64,000 bases of DNA from Aedes albopictus (Eukaryota; Arthropoda; Insecta; Diptera; Culicidae): the NCBI RefSeq assembly GCF_035046485.1, contig NC_085138.1:46163464-46227463 (forward strand), written 5' to 3'. The stretch's first letter is position 1. Every line of letters starts with the position of its first letter. Below the pieces are notes generated by a model that saw only the letters and a list, made by a program, of their open reading frames with translations, was not told the DNA's origin and ran no database searches. Positions 38,386 to 47,031 of this stretch are shown here, piece by piece. The translations under genes were made by a program, and so were the position numbers.

Positions 38386-39919
38386 AAAATTAAATTAAAA
38401 TTAAATTAAAATTAAATTAAAATTAAATTAAAATTAAATTAAAATTAAATTAAAATTAAATTAAAATTAAATTAAAATTAAATTAAAATTAAATTAAAAT
38501 TAAATTAAAATTAAATTAAAATTAAATTAAAATTAAATTAAAATTAAATTAAAATTAAATTAAAATTAAATTAAAATTAAATTAAAATTAAATTAAAATT
38601 AAATTAAAATTAAATTAAAATTAAATTAAAATTAAATTAAAATTAAATTAAAATTAAATTAAAATTAAATTAAAATTAAATTAAAATTAAATTAAAATTA
38701 AATTAAAATTAAATTAAAATTAAATTAAAATTAAATTAAAATTAAATTAAAATTAAATTAAAATTAAATTAAAATTAAATTAAAATTAAATTAAAATTAA
38801 ATTAAAATTAAATTAAAATTAAATTAAAATTAAATTAAAATTAAATTAAAATTAAATTAAAATTAAATTAAAATTAAATTAAAATTAAATTAAAATTAAA
38901 TTAAAATTAAATTAAAATTAAATTAAAATTAAATTAAAATTAAATTAAAATTAAATTAAAATTAAATTAAAATTAAATTAAAATTAAATTAAAATTAAAT
39001 TAAAATTAAATTAAAATTAAATTAAAATTAAATTAAAATTAAATTAAAATTAAATTAAAATTAAATTAAAATTAAATTAAAATTAAATTAAAATTAAATT
39101 AAAATTAAATTAAAATTAAATTAAAATTAAATTAAAATTAAATTAAAATTAAATTAAAATTAAATTAAAATTAAATTAAAATTAAATTAAAATTAAATTA
39201 AAATTAAATTAAAATTAAATTAAAATTAAATTAAAATTAAATTAAAATTAAATTAAAATTAAATTAAAATTAAATTAAAATTAAATTAAAATTAAATTAA
39301 AATTAAATTAAAATTAAATTAAAATTAAATTAAAATTAAATTAAAATTAAATTAAAATTAAATTAAAATTAAATTAAAATTAAATTAAAATTAAATTAAA
39401 ATTAAATTAAAATTAAATTAAAATTAAATTAAAATTAAATTAAAATTAAATTAAAATTAAATTAAAATTAAATTAAAATTAAATTAAAATTAAATTAAAA
39501 TTAAATTAAAATTAAATTAAAATTAAATTAAAATTAAATTAAAATTAAATTAAAATTAAATTAAAATTAAATTCAAATTAAATTCAAATTAAATTCAAAT
39601 TAAATTAAAATTAAATTAAAATTAAATTAAAATTAAATTAAAATTAAATTAAAATTAAATTAAAATTAAATTAAAATTAAATTAAAATTAAATTAAAATT
39701 AAATTAAAATTAAATTAAAATTAAATTAAAATTAAATTAAAATTAAATTAAAATTAAATTAAAATTAAATTAAAATTAAATTAAAATTAAATTAAAATTA
39801 AATTAAAATTAAATTAAAATTAAATTAAAATTAAATTAAAATTAAATTAAAATTAAATTAAAATTAAATTAAAATTAAATTAAAATTAAATTAAAATTAA
39901 ATTAAAATTAAATTAAAAT
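38386..39919 (+). repeat. 11-mer (AAATTAAAATT)n array, about 139 copies
   Basis: The hexamer pattern changes to an 11-bp unit (one hexamer plus one pentamer), again A/T only. Three consecutive units near 39574-39600 share the same A-to-C change, evidence that single units spread locally. It decays through 39920-40020 into unique sequence. Confidence 0.97.
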
Positions 39920-40544
39920 TAAAATAAAATTAAAATAAAATAAAATTAAAATTAAATTAAAATTAAATTAAAATTAAATTAAAATTAAATTGAAATTAAA
40001 TCTACATTAAATTAAAACTGAATTGAAATTGAATTAAAGTGACTCACCGACACGATGAGGCCAAACTTAACGGAATCGGACACTGTTTTGATGACTGGTT
40101 CCGGCGACAGTGCGAAGGACAGTGCGAAGAGAACGAACCGAACTTATTGGCCAGCAGCAGCGACGAGGAACTGACTGGTTGGACGACGGAACGACTGAAA
40201 TGGTTCCTACGAGTTTAAACTAATTGAGACCGCAAATTTTTCTCATTTTCTCGACCGACGAACGCGATTTTGAAACTGCCGCAACTAACAAAGTTTTTTT
40301 CCACTGCCATTTGCTCAACTGTCAATGACGCGCGAAAAAATCGAACATTCAGCATAAATTCGGGGTTATGATTTATGCTCTCGAAAATATTTCGATGAGC
40401 AACATAACTAACAAATGCCTAACATTGTCGAACGCCTAACTTCCTCCGTGCTGGGGACAGAGATAGCCGAAAAAATGGGCAAATCCGCCGTGTAGATGAT
40501 CTTTGTAAATACTTGCCACAGATAAACATGCAAAATGGATGTTA

Positions 40545-40650
40545 CCAAAGCACCTCTCAGTTAATAAATAACTGCACCTAGACATAGAACAAAGTGACTA
40601 AGCTGAGGAGCAGGTTTTGCCCCAGTTGGGATGTTACGCCAAGGAAAAGA
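40545..40650 (+). mobile_element. SINE tail fragment, Feilai-like
   Basis: Contains AATAACTGCACCTAGACATAG, AACAAAGTGACTAAGCTGAG, GAGCAGGTTTTGCCCCAGT and GGGATGTTACGCCAAGGAA. This order is the usual Feilai-type 3' region. The tRNA-like head is missing. Confidence 0.55.
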
Positions 40651-41280
40651 AAATGCAATCGTAATGGCGACTACTTCAGCGACATGAGCAGCCCACACAG
40701 CGCTATCATTTTGACTTTGAGGATGTGAAGAAATAAAGGTTCAAATTTACCACTTTTTGCCACCTCAATTTTAGTGCTTAACTTCACAATGGATCACTAA
40801 AATAACTAAAACGGCCGCTATGAAATGAACAGATAGCGCCACCGTAGCCGTGTGTGTTTGACGTAACTCGACTGCTGTCACTGTGTTACCGTCCATATAC
40901 GAAGGCGCTTTTGTTTTGATGCGGTGAGTAGCGGAAAAGTCGGCTTCAATGATCCATTGCCGTTTTCGTAACATAATTTTCGATTAACCACCCGAGGCAC
41001 AAAAAAAATGAAATATTTCACACATATTTTAGTGCTTGGTTTTTAGTGCCTGGCGAATTTCTTCTTGGATCCGAACGTAGATGTCGCTAAGGTAGGAAAA
41101 AATTTTAGTGCCTGGTTTTTTTAGTGCCTGACTTAACACAAGTCAAAGACGCCTAGTGGGAAGCACTGTTATTACCGATGTAAACATCCAGGACGTTTGT
41201 TTGCGTTACGGAGGTGTCGGAACAGAAGGTCGAAATCATAAAACGATGCGTTACGGAAATCTAACAGGCGATTATATATA
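40651..41280. other. Intergenic DNA, no gene seen
   Basis: A short phrase, TTTTAGTGCCTGG, with variants recurs near 40770, 41026, 41045, 41103 and 41120. The frame at 40771-40974 (minus) has no recognisable features. Confidence 0.45.
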
Positions 41281-41495
41281 TTATGTTTCCAGTTCAAAAC
41301 CGAATTAGCGACATTTTTTCTTTGACTTCCGCTGCTTTTGCCTTGCGTTAAACACAATGTCGGAAGTGGGGCGCTGTATAGCGCACCAGGTGTACAATAC
41401 AGCGCCCCACTTCCGACATTGTGTTTAACGCAAGGCAAAAGCAGCGGAAGTCAAAGAAAAAATGTCGCTAATTCGGTTTTGAACTGGAAACATAA
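41281..41495. mobile_element. 215-bp foldback MITE, copy 1 (copy 2 at 53572-53786)
   Basis: A nearly perfect hairpin: arms of about 100 bp starting TTATGTTTCCAGTTC and ending GAACTGGAAACATAA, with a short loop (GCACCAGGTGTACAAT). TA flanks lie at 41279-41280 and 41496-41497. The second copy, same length and about 97% alike by eye, lies in the RTE relic of the ATPsynO intron. Confidence 0.95.
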
Positions 41496-41504
41496 TAGAC
41501 ACTA

Positions 41505-41657
41505 TTGATTGATGCACCAAGAGGTAAGAAGAAGAATTTTGACATCCAAGCGGTGTGCCGTTTACATCCATCGACCAATCAGCGACGAGGATCTAATCGA
41601 CGGCACACCGCTTGGATGTCAAAACTTCTTCTTCTTTTCGCTTGGTGCATCAATCAA
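41505..41657. mobile_element. 153-bp foldback MITE
   Basis: TTGATTGATGCACCAAG at the left pairs with CTTGGTGCATCAATCAA at the right, continuing into TGACATCCAAGCGGTGTGCCG and its complement. TA flanks lie at 41503-41504 and 41658-41659. It appears inserted at the very edge of the next element. Confidence 0.85.
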
Positions 41658-42088
41658 TAGATTCCATAGACTCGCGGAGACATGGTTGAGCAATACGATT
41701 TTAGTGTGTTTTTCCGTGAATTTAGAGTGTACCGAGCGAATATGACGTCACGCAATCCATGGTCGCTATTGAAAACGTGACGTCATGCTACACGAACAGA
41801 CGTTTGGCTACACGAACTGACAGTTCGTTTGGCTACACACAGAAAAAAATGTTGTGTAATATTACATCTGAACTGCTGCAACCCGATCAATACGTCGGTT
41901 GCATGAATATTACACAGGACGATGTACACATAAGAACAAAAGATTTTACATCAAAACAATGTAATCGTACATAGGAATCGTGATTACATCGATTATTTAG
42001 TACATCGGAATGAATTACATCGGGCGGGTTGCATTTATTTTTGCTGTGCAGTTGTCTTCGCCTTCGCGAGTCTATATGGAATCTATTG
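41658..42088. mobile_element. Inverted-repeat element, about 430 bp
   Basis: TAGATTCCATAGACTCGCG at the left is matched by CGCGAGTCTATATGGAATCTA at the right, with a 2-bp indel. Inside, TGACGTCA-type sites occur at about 41740 and 41781, and many TTACAT/ATGTAA motifs at 41860-42030. No transposase. Confidence 0.65.
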
Positions 42089-42874
42089 CATCTTGCTTTG
42101 CTTTATAGATTACCGTGCAAATGTTCAATCGTCTAAAACAGGGATTTTCAGACATTTTGGCTCGCGGTGCACTTTTTGGAAATAAATCGCTACGCGGTGC
42201 ACATGTTCAATATTGTTAAAAAAAAAAAAACAATTCCAAATTCGTCAAAAAAGCTGTCGTATTTTTCATAGTAAATCCAAGGTGCATACACTTGTCATTA
42301 GTTTTTCCCCCCACCAATTATAACACTGTTTTACGTTTTTTCACCACTTATCGGAGCATAATGAAGTGAAACAGTTATTCAACTTGGAATATTTCTTGCT
42401 CAGAATATTTCTGGAAACTTTCAGACAAGATCTTTATAAATGCTGAATGAGATCTTGAGCCGAATTAGTGGTACATATTTTGTTTTTAAGAACCTTGGTG
42501 AAGTCCATCCAAGACTACTGAATTATTTCTGGTAGTACCGTCTCGTAACCCCACTTTTTACCTGTTCAACGACTCTAAAACTGTAATTTGCGGAGAATTC
42601 AGGAACAAAAACAAATTGAAAATAGACAGAAACGATAATTCTCGTGATTTTCAACAAATTACGAGGTAATTTGATGATAAAACTCAAGAATTAACGTTCG
42701 TTGGACAGGTAGGTTTGAGGTTAGGGAATCTACTAAAAAAATTTTTGATGGCATTTTTCCAAGACTTTTACTGGATTTCTGGATAATTTCTAGCAAGACA
42801 CTTGGCAGCTTTCAGAATTTTGGGATACATTGACAATATTTTTGATAAATTCCTTCCAGGCACTCTTGTCAATA

Positions 42875-43394
42875 CAGTAGACGTTCGATAACTGCAACAT
42901 GTTTACGTTTCACTTAGCGAACGAAAATCCGATAACTGCAACGCCTGACAGTGTCAACAAGCCATCACTTGACGTAAAATGAACGAAAAATTCATTCGAC
43001 TCTTCATTAGGGCTAACATGGCGCACCATTTTGACGTTTGGCGGTGCGATAACTGCAAATTTGTTGCACTTACCGGACTTGCAGTTAAAAAGCTTTGCAG
43101 TTAAACCGTTTGCACAGACAAACAGACGTCTCACTCTACCCACTTCCCATCGCTTCCTTTTTTAACGGATTATTCAAATATTCCGTAGTTCGCAAATCGC
43201 TCGCTCATGGCGTTCGCATCGCTTTTGCTCCTGTTTAACATTTGCTCACTACCGCCGTCTACTCAGTGGGTTTGCGTACCACAGCATAATTAGCATTGGG
43301 CGATTATGTTTACGCGACGATGATTTTTATCGCATTTTGTGCCAAGTGATACGTCTGTTTGTCTGTGCCGTTTGCACCGACCGAACGTCTACCG
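42875..43394 (-). mobile_element. CAGTAGACGTTC MITE, copy 1, disrupted
   Basis: The reverse complement of the units at 45328-45585 and later. It starts CAGTAGACGTTCGATAAC after TA (42873-42874) and ends at AACGTCTACCG. It is split by a MITE at 43113-43367 with the 7-bp duplication CCGTTTG. The frame at 42910-43143 is a by-product. Confidence 0.85.
43113..43367. mobile_element. 255-bp MITE with 7-bp duplication (family copy A)
   Basis: The terminal repeats CACAGACAAACAGACGT and ACGTCTGTTTGTCTGTG are flanked by CCGTTTG at 43106-43112 and 43368-43374. It shares GTTTGCTCACTACCGCC with copy B at 57244-57496. Confidence 0.92.
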
Positions 43395-43944
43395 TTATTA
43401 ATTCCAATTATTTTCATGAAATAGGTAATGAATTTAAATTAATACCTAATATGCAAGACTTTTCTGAAGTGCTGCGGTGCACTTGTCATGGCTTCGCGGT
43501 GCACTAAGTGCACCGCGGTGCACGATCTGAAAACCGCTGGTCTAAAATATTTGTTCACACGTCAAACACCAAAGAAAGTAGCAAGTAAACAAACCAATTA
43601 TTCCATGCACCATCCAAAAAGTGTAACCGACGCTTAAAATTTCTAGCAGCGAAACGAACCAATGTATGCTGAAACTAATGGGAACATATTGTGGTGTGAC
43701 AAAAAATTTCTGCAGGGGGTCGAATACGGTGCAAAAAAAGCAATATTGTGTCTATACTTTTGCCTGCAGACGTACTTTTCTGTTCCAGGGTATGAGCGCT
43801 TGCACGCTGACGTCATCACTGTCTCCTTCTCTTTCTTTCATTCGGCGTCGGTCCATAAAGCCGTCCTTGCCCTCAAAAAAAATTTGAGGGCAATGTTTAC
43901 AAATCGTATGAGAATTCGATGAGGTTATGTTTTTGATGCAAGCC

Positions 43945-44155
43945 TCTATCGCGCTACTTGGGCGGTGGCTTCTATATTCGTCTGTTTTCCACTATAACTC
44001 AGTCAATTTTGAATCAATTGACTTGAAATGTTGTACACGGGTAGATACTATACCTATCTCACCACATTCCAAAAGTTGTGTCAATTGGTTCAAATTTGAC
44101 TCAGTTATAGTGGAAAACAGACGAATATAGAAGCTACCGCCCAAGTGGCGCGATT
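43945..44155. mobile_element. Palindromic MITE, about 210 bp
   Basis: ATCGCGCTACTTGGGCGG at the left and CCGCCCAAGTGGCGCGAT at the right, with arms continuing through TTCTATATTCGTCTGTTTTC and CACTATAACTCAGTCAA. The TACTTGGGCGG end resembles the unit at 15148-16240. Confidence 0.8.
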
Positions 44156-44164
44156 CCCCATATA

Positions 44165-44425
44165 ATTCAGGCCAAACATTTCAATAGGTACAATCTGCAT
44201 TTGAGAGACTCTCTTTATTCACTTTCTCTTTCAATTATTGCAATGTAATGGTACACTTTTCAACTATTTTTGCAGGACCAATCAAAAGACGATTGTTTTG
44301 ACCACCGTTCAATGCAAGGAGACAATCATAACACAAATAAACAGCTGAGATATTAACGAAAGAGAGGGAAACCAAAGAGAGCCTCTCTTCTGCAGATAGG
44401 ACCTTTACACATGTTTGGCCTGAAT
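44165..44425. mobile_element. Inverted-repeat MITE, about 260 bp
   Basis: AATTCAGGCCAAACAT at 44165 pairs with ATGTTTGGCCTGAATT ending about 44428. Inner arms share ATCTGCA and GAGAG(A/G)CTCTC. The target duplication is not clear. Confidence 0.7.
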
Positions 44426-44714
44426 TTGTACAAACCGTTACACGTATTTTGGATACTTCCATTTGATTTGCTGTAAAGCTAAGTTTCCTGTTCCCACGTA
44501 GAGCGCTCAAGTAAAATTCCAGCTTTTTCCGCAAGTATCCCATATATCAACTATGCAAAATTTCAGCTCGATCGGAGAAACTATATTTTAGCGCTAGCCA
44601 TTTTAAGTTTTCATACGATTTAGTATGGGGAAAATCACTTTTTCAAAGAAAAATCGCCACAGGTTGCCCCTTAACCCCTAAAAATAAATCGATGGATGAT
44701 TTCTGTTGGAAATT

Positions 44715-45165
44715 TTACCAGGAACCAACCCTCAGAAGACCGCAAAGCGATCTAAGGCATGTTATTGACTGAAAACCGAACGCAAACGCTGTTTAACATG
44801 TAAGGAATAACAATATGTAAATAATAAAATCTCGTCATTTTATCGATCGGGTGAGGCCTAATAACTTTTTCCACGAACGTCGCATCAGTTTGCTGTCTTC
44901 GAAGGTCTGACTCCTAGTGAAGTTTTCTACAGAAATCATTCATCGACTTATTTTTAGGGATCTAGGGGTGACTCCTAGCGATTTTTATGTACAGGAGTAA
45001 AATTTCCCCCTAGCAAATCGTATGAAAAACTAAGAATGGCGGGCGCTAAAATATAGTTTTTCCGATCGATCAGAAATTTTTCACAGTTGATATGGGACCA
45101 AAGTGGAACTCAAAAAGTATACAGGAGCTAGAGTTTTTCCATTTTTTGTATTTTCCCATGTAGAG
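44715..45165 (+). repeat. Dispersed repeat, copy 2 (copy 1 at 16363-16810)
   Basis: Starts GGAACCAACCCTCAGAAGACC and ends near GTATTTTCCCATGTA. It is collinear with 16363-16810. The 3' 190 bp also match 44535-44712 in inverted orientation, so this copy is part of a foldback. Confidence 0.8.
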
Positions 45166-45327
45166 GCTTGCACCAAAAACCTAACCTCATCGAATTATCA
45201 TACGATTTGTAAACATTGCCCTCAAATTTTTTTTGAGGGCAAGGACGGCTTAATGGGCCGACGCCGAAGGAAAAAAAGAGAAGGAGACAATGCTGACGTC
45301 ACTGTGCAAGCGCTCATAAACCGTGTA

Positions 45328-45585
45328 CAGTAGACGTTCGGTCGGTGCAAACGGTTTAACTGCAATGCTTTTTAACTGCAAGTTCGGTAAGTGCAACAAA
45401 TTTGCAGTTATCGCCCCGCCAAATGTCAAAATGGTGCGCCAAGTTAGCCCAAATGAACAGTCGGATGAAGTTTACGTTCATTTTACGTCAGTTGATGGTT
45501 TGTTGACACTGTCAGGCGTTGCAGTTATCGGATTTTCGTTCGCTAAGTGAAACGTAAACATGTTGCAGTTATCGAACGTCTACTG
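45328..45585 (+). mobile_element. CAGTAGACGTTC MITE, copy 2, 258 bp
   Basis: Inverted ends CAGTAGACGTTCG and CGAACGTCTACTG with TA on both sides (45326-45327, 45586-45587). GGTGCAAACGG, GGTAAGTGCAAC and AACTGCAA motifs are repeated within. The TA duplication and CAG start fit a Tc1/mariner-type MITE. Confidence 0.92.
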
Positions 45586-45598
45586 TACCAGGCTAATA

Positions 45599-45699
45599 TC
45601 CAGCATTTCACGAGCGCTAATGGCTGCCAGAATTTTGCTCACTTTCTACCAGAAAGTGAGCTACATTATGGCGGTCATTAGCGCTCGTAAAATGCTGGA
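45599..45699. mobile_element. 101-bp hairpin MITE
   Basis: TCCAGCATTTCACGAGCGC pairs with GCGCTCGTAAAATGCTGGA; inner arms TGCTCACTTTCT and AGAAAGTGAGC pair. TA flanks lie at 45597-45598 and 45700-45701. Almost the whole element folds into one hairpin. Confidence 0.88.
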
Positions 45700-45715
45700 T
45701 AGGATGTTTCAGGTA

Positions 45716-45975
45716 CAGTAGACATTCGGTCGGTGCAAACGGTTTAACTGCAATGCTATTTAACTGCAAGTCCGGTAAGTGCAACAAATTTGCAGTTATC
45801 GCACCGCTATCCGTCAAAAGGGTGTGCGCCATGTTAGCCCAAATGAACAGACGAATGAATTTTACGTTCATTTAACGTCAATTGATGGGTTGTTGACGGC
45901 TATCTGACGTTGCAGTTATCGAATTTTGTTCGCTAAGTGAAACGTAAACATGTTGCAGTTATCGAACGTCTACTG
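45716..45975 (+). mobile_element. CAGTAGACGTTC MITE, copy 3, 260 bp
   Basis: Same ends as the 45328 unit (one change, CAGTAGACATTCG) with TA flanks. It is more diverged in the middle (CTATCCGTCAAAAGGG). It is followed by a hairpin at 45980-46069. Confidence 0.9.
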
Positions 45976-45979
45976 TAAT

Positions 45980-46069
45980 TTAGACAGACCGTTACGGGTA
46001 TATATTTTGGACATTTCCAATTGATTTTGCCGTGAATGTCCAAAATATATACGCGTAACGGTCTGTCCA
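45980..46069. repeat. Hairpin, about 90 bp
   Basis: TAGACAGACCGTTACGGGTA and TATATTTTGGACATT pair with AATGTCCAAAATATATACGC and GTAACGGTCTGTCCA, around the loop TCCAATTGATTTTGCCGTG. A small palindromic MITE between two larger ones; repeated at about 46337-46426. Confidence 0.85.
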
Positions 46070-46074
46070 AAATA

Positions 46075-46332
46075 CAGTAGACGTTCGGTCGGTGCAAACG
46101 GTTTAACTGCAATGCTTTTTAATTGCAAGTTCGGCAAGTGCAACTAATTTGCAGTTGTCGCACCGCCAAATGTCAAAATGGTGCGCCAAGTTAGCCCAAA
46201 TGAACAGTCGGATGAAGTTCACTTTCATTTTACGTCAGTTGATGGTTTGTTGACACTGTCAGGCGTTGCAGTTAGCGGATTTTCGTTCGCTAAGTGAAAC
46301 GTAAACATGTTGCAGTTATCGAACGTCTACTG
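46075..46332 (+). mobile_element. CAGTAGACGTTC MITE, copy 4, 258 bp
   Basis: TA-flanked unit. Together with the following hairpin it forms a 357-bp block whose MITE part is repeated almost without change at 46432-46689. Confidence 0.92.
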
Positions 46333-46336
46333 TAAT

Positions 46337-46426
46337 TTAGACAGACCGTTACGGGTATATATTTTGGACATTTCCAATTGATTTTGCCGTGAATGTCCAA
46401 AATATATATGCGTAACGGTCTGTCCA
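46337..46426. repeat. Hairpin, second copy
   Basis: Nearly identical to 45980-46069 (GCGTAACGG preceded by ATATATAT instead of ATATATAC). Its position between MITE copies supports tandem duplication of the whole block. Confidence 0.85.
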
Positions 46427-46431
46427 AAATA

Positions 46432-46689
46432 CAGTAGACGTTCGGTCGGTGCAAACGGTTTAACTGCAATGCTTTTTAATTGCAAGTTCGGCAAGTGCAA
46501 CTAATTTGCAGTTGTCGCACCGCCAAATGTCAAAATGGTGCGCCAAGTTAGCCCAAATGAACAGTCGGATGAAGTTCACTTTCATTTTACGTCAGTTGAT
46601 GGTTTGTTGACACTGTCAGGCGTTGCAGTTAGCGGATTTTCGTTCGCTAAGTGAAACGTAAACATGTTGCAGTTATCGAACGTCTACTG
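46432..46689 (+). mobile_element. CAGTAGACGTTC MITE, copy 5, 258 bp
   Basis: Appears identical to 46075-46332 at an offset of 357 bp, ending CGAACGTCTACTG before TA and then unique sequence. Confidence 0.92.
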
Positions 46690-47031
46690 TATTTATATCA
46701 AGATTCAACATTATCATCCATCATCTTCGCAATAAAAATGCAAGCAATACATTTAGCAATATTTCTATCAAATGGTGTTTCTTGATGAAGTTGAAGGAAA
46801 GATTGAACCTCTTGGTTGAATCAACTTATTGAGAAGTGTAAATGGCACTAATCGCACTCTAGGCGGCCAATACACATGGACAGTCAAGCGATTATCGTAT
46901 CACCGTCACTCTGCTGCAATTAGCCTGTGCAGCCTTCGATGCTGTCTTGCTCTCTCCCACAGGAAATTTGACGTTTACTGAGGTCCCCGTTTTCAAAAAT
47001 TACGAAGGAGTGAGGAAGATAGCACAAACTG
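46690..47031. other. Unique DNA, no gene seen
   Basis: AT-rich to 46850, then more balanced. The start of the LINE homology is unclear: short frames here do not show endonuclease motifs. Confidence 0.4.

Larger units (their letters stand above)
32528..40457. mobile_element. Foldback-like element enclosing a giant A/T simple repeat
   Basis: The ends match as inverted repeats: CCCAGTACGGAGG at about 32528-32540 and CCTCCGTGCTGGG at about 40445-40457. Each is followed internally by multiple TTAGCCTAACATTAG-like motifs on the left and GCCTAACATTGTCGAACGCCTAAC on the right. CAG-starting ends suggest a hAT-type origin, but no clean 8-bp duplication is visible. Between the ends lie a hairpin (32770-32866), the A/T arrays and a GC-richer right segment (40025-40200). 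That segment has CTGACTGGTT-type repeats and no long frame. No transposase is present. That the whole is one mobile unit is inference. Confidence 0.5.
42139..43539. mobile_element. Non-autonomous hAT element, 1.4 kb, with nested insertions
   Basis: The ends CAGGGATTTTCAGAC and GATCTGAAAACCGCTG are flanked by an exact 8-bp duplication, GTCTAAAA, at 42131-42138 and 43540-43547. This fits the hAT superfamily. Subterminal regions repeat GCGGTGCAC several times on both sides, likely transposase-binding-type motifs by analogy. The interior has no transposase and carries the CAGTAGACGTTC element (42875-43394), which itself carries a third element (43113-43367). Confidence 0.9.
43793..45316. mobile_element. 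1.5-kb foldback element with about 160-bp inverted ends
   Basis: The left arm 43793-43948 starts TGAGCGCTTGCACGCTGACG. It includes a CCCTCAAAAAAAATTTGAGGG palindrome and matches the right arm, about 45168-45316, inverted. TA flanks lie at 43791-43792 and 45317-45318. It contains nested units at 43945-44155, 44165-44425 and the dispersed repeat at 44715-45165 (with an inverted partial copy 44535-44712). No transposase. Confidence 0.75.

Noticed and set aside
32976..39919. A telomere or telomere-like repeat
   Set aside because: Dipteran telomeres do not use such a hexamer, the repeat is pure A/T, and unique DNA lies on both sides.
42910..45871. Similar open frames in several MITE copies (for example 45323-45550, reading GLTAMLFNCKFGKCNKF)
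   Set aside because: They arise because the CAGTAGACGTTC MITE happens to lack stops in one frame. They cross the inverted ends, occur on either strand and have no start context or domain.
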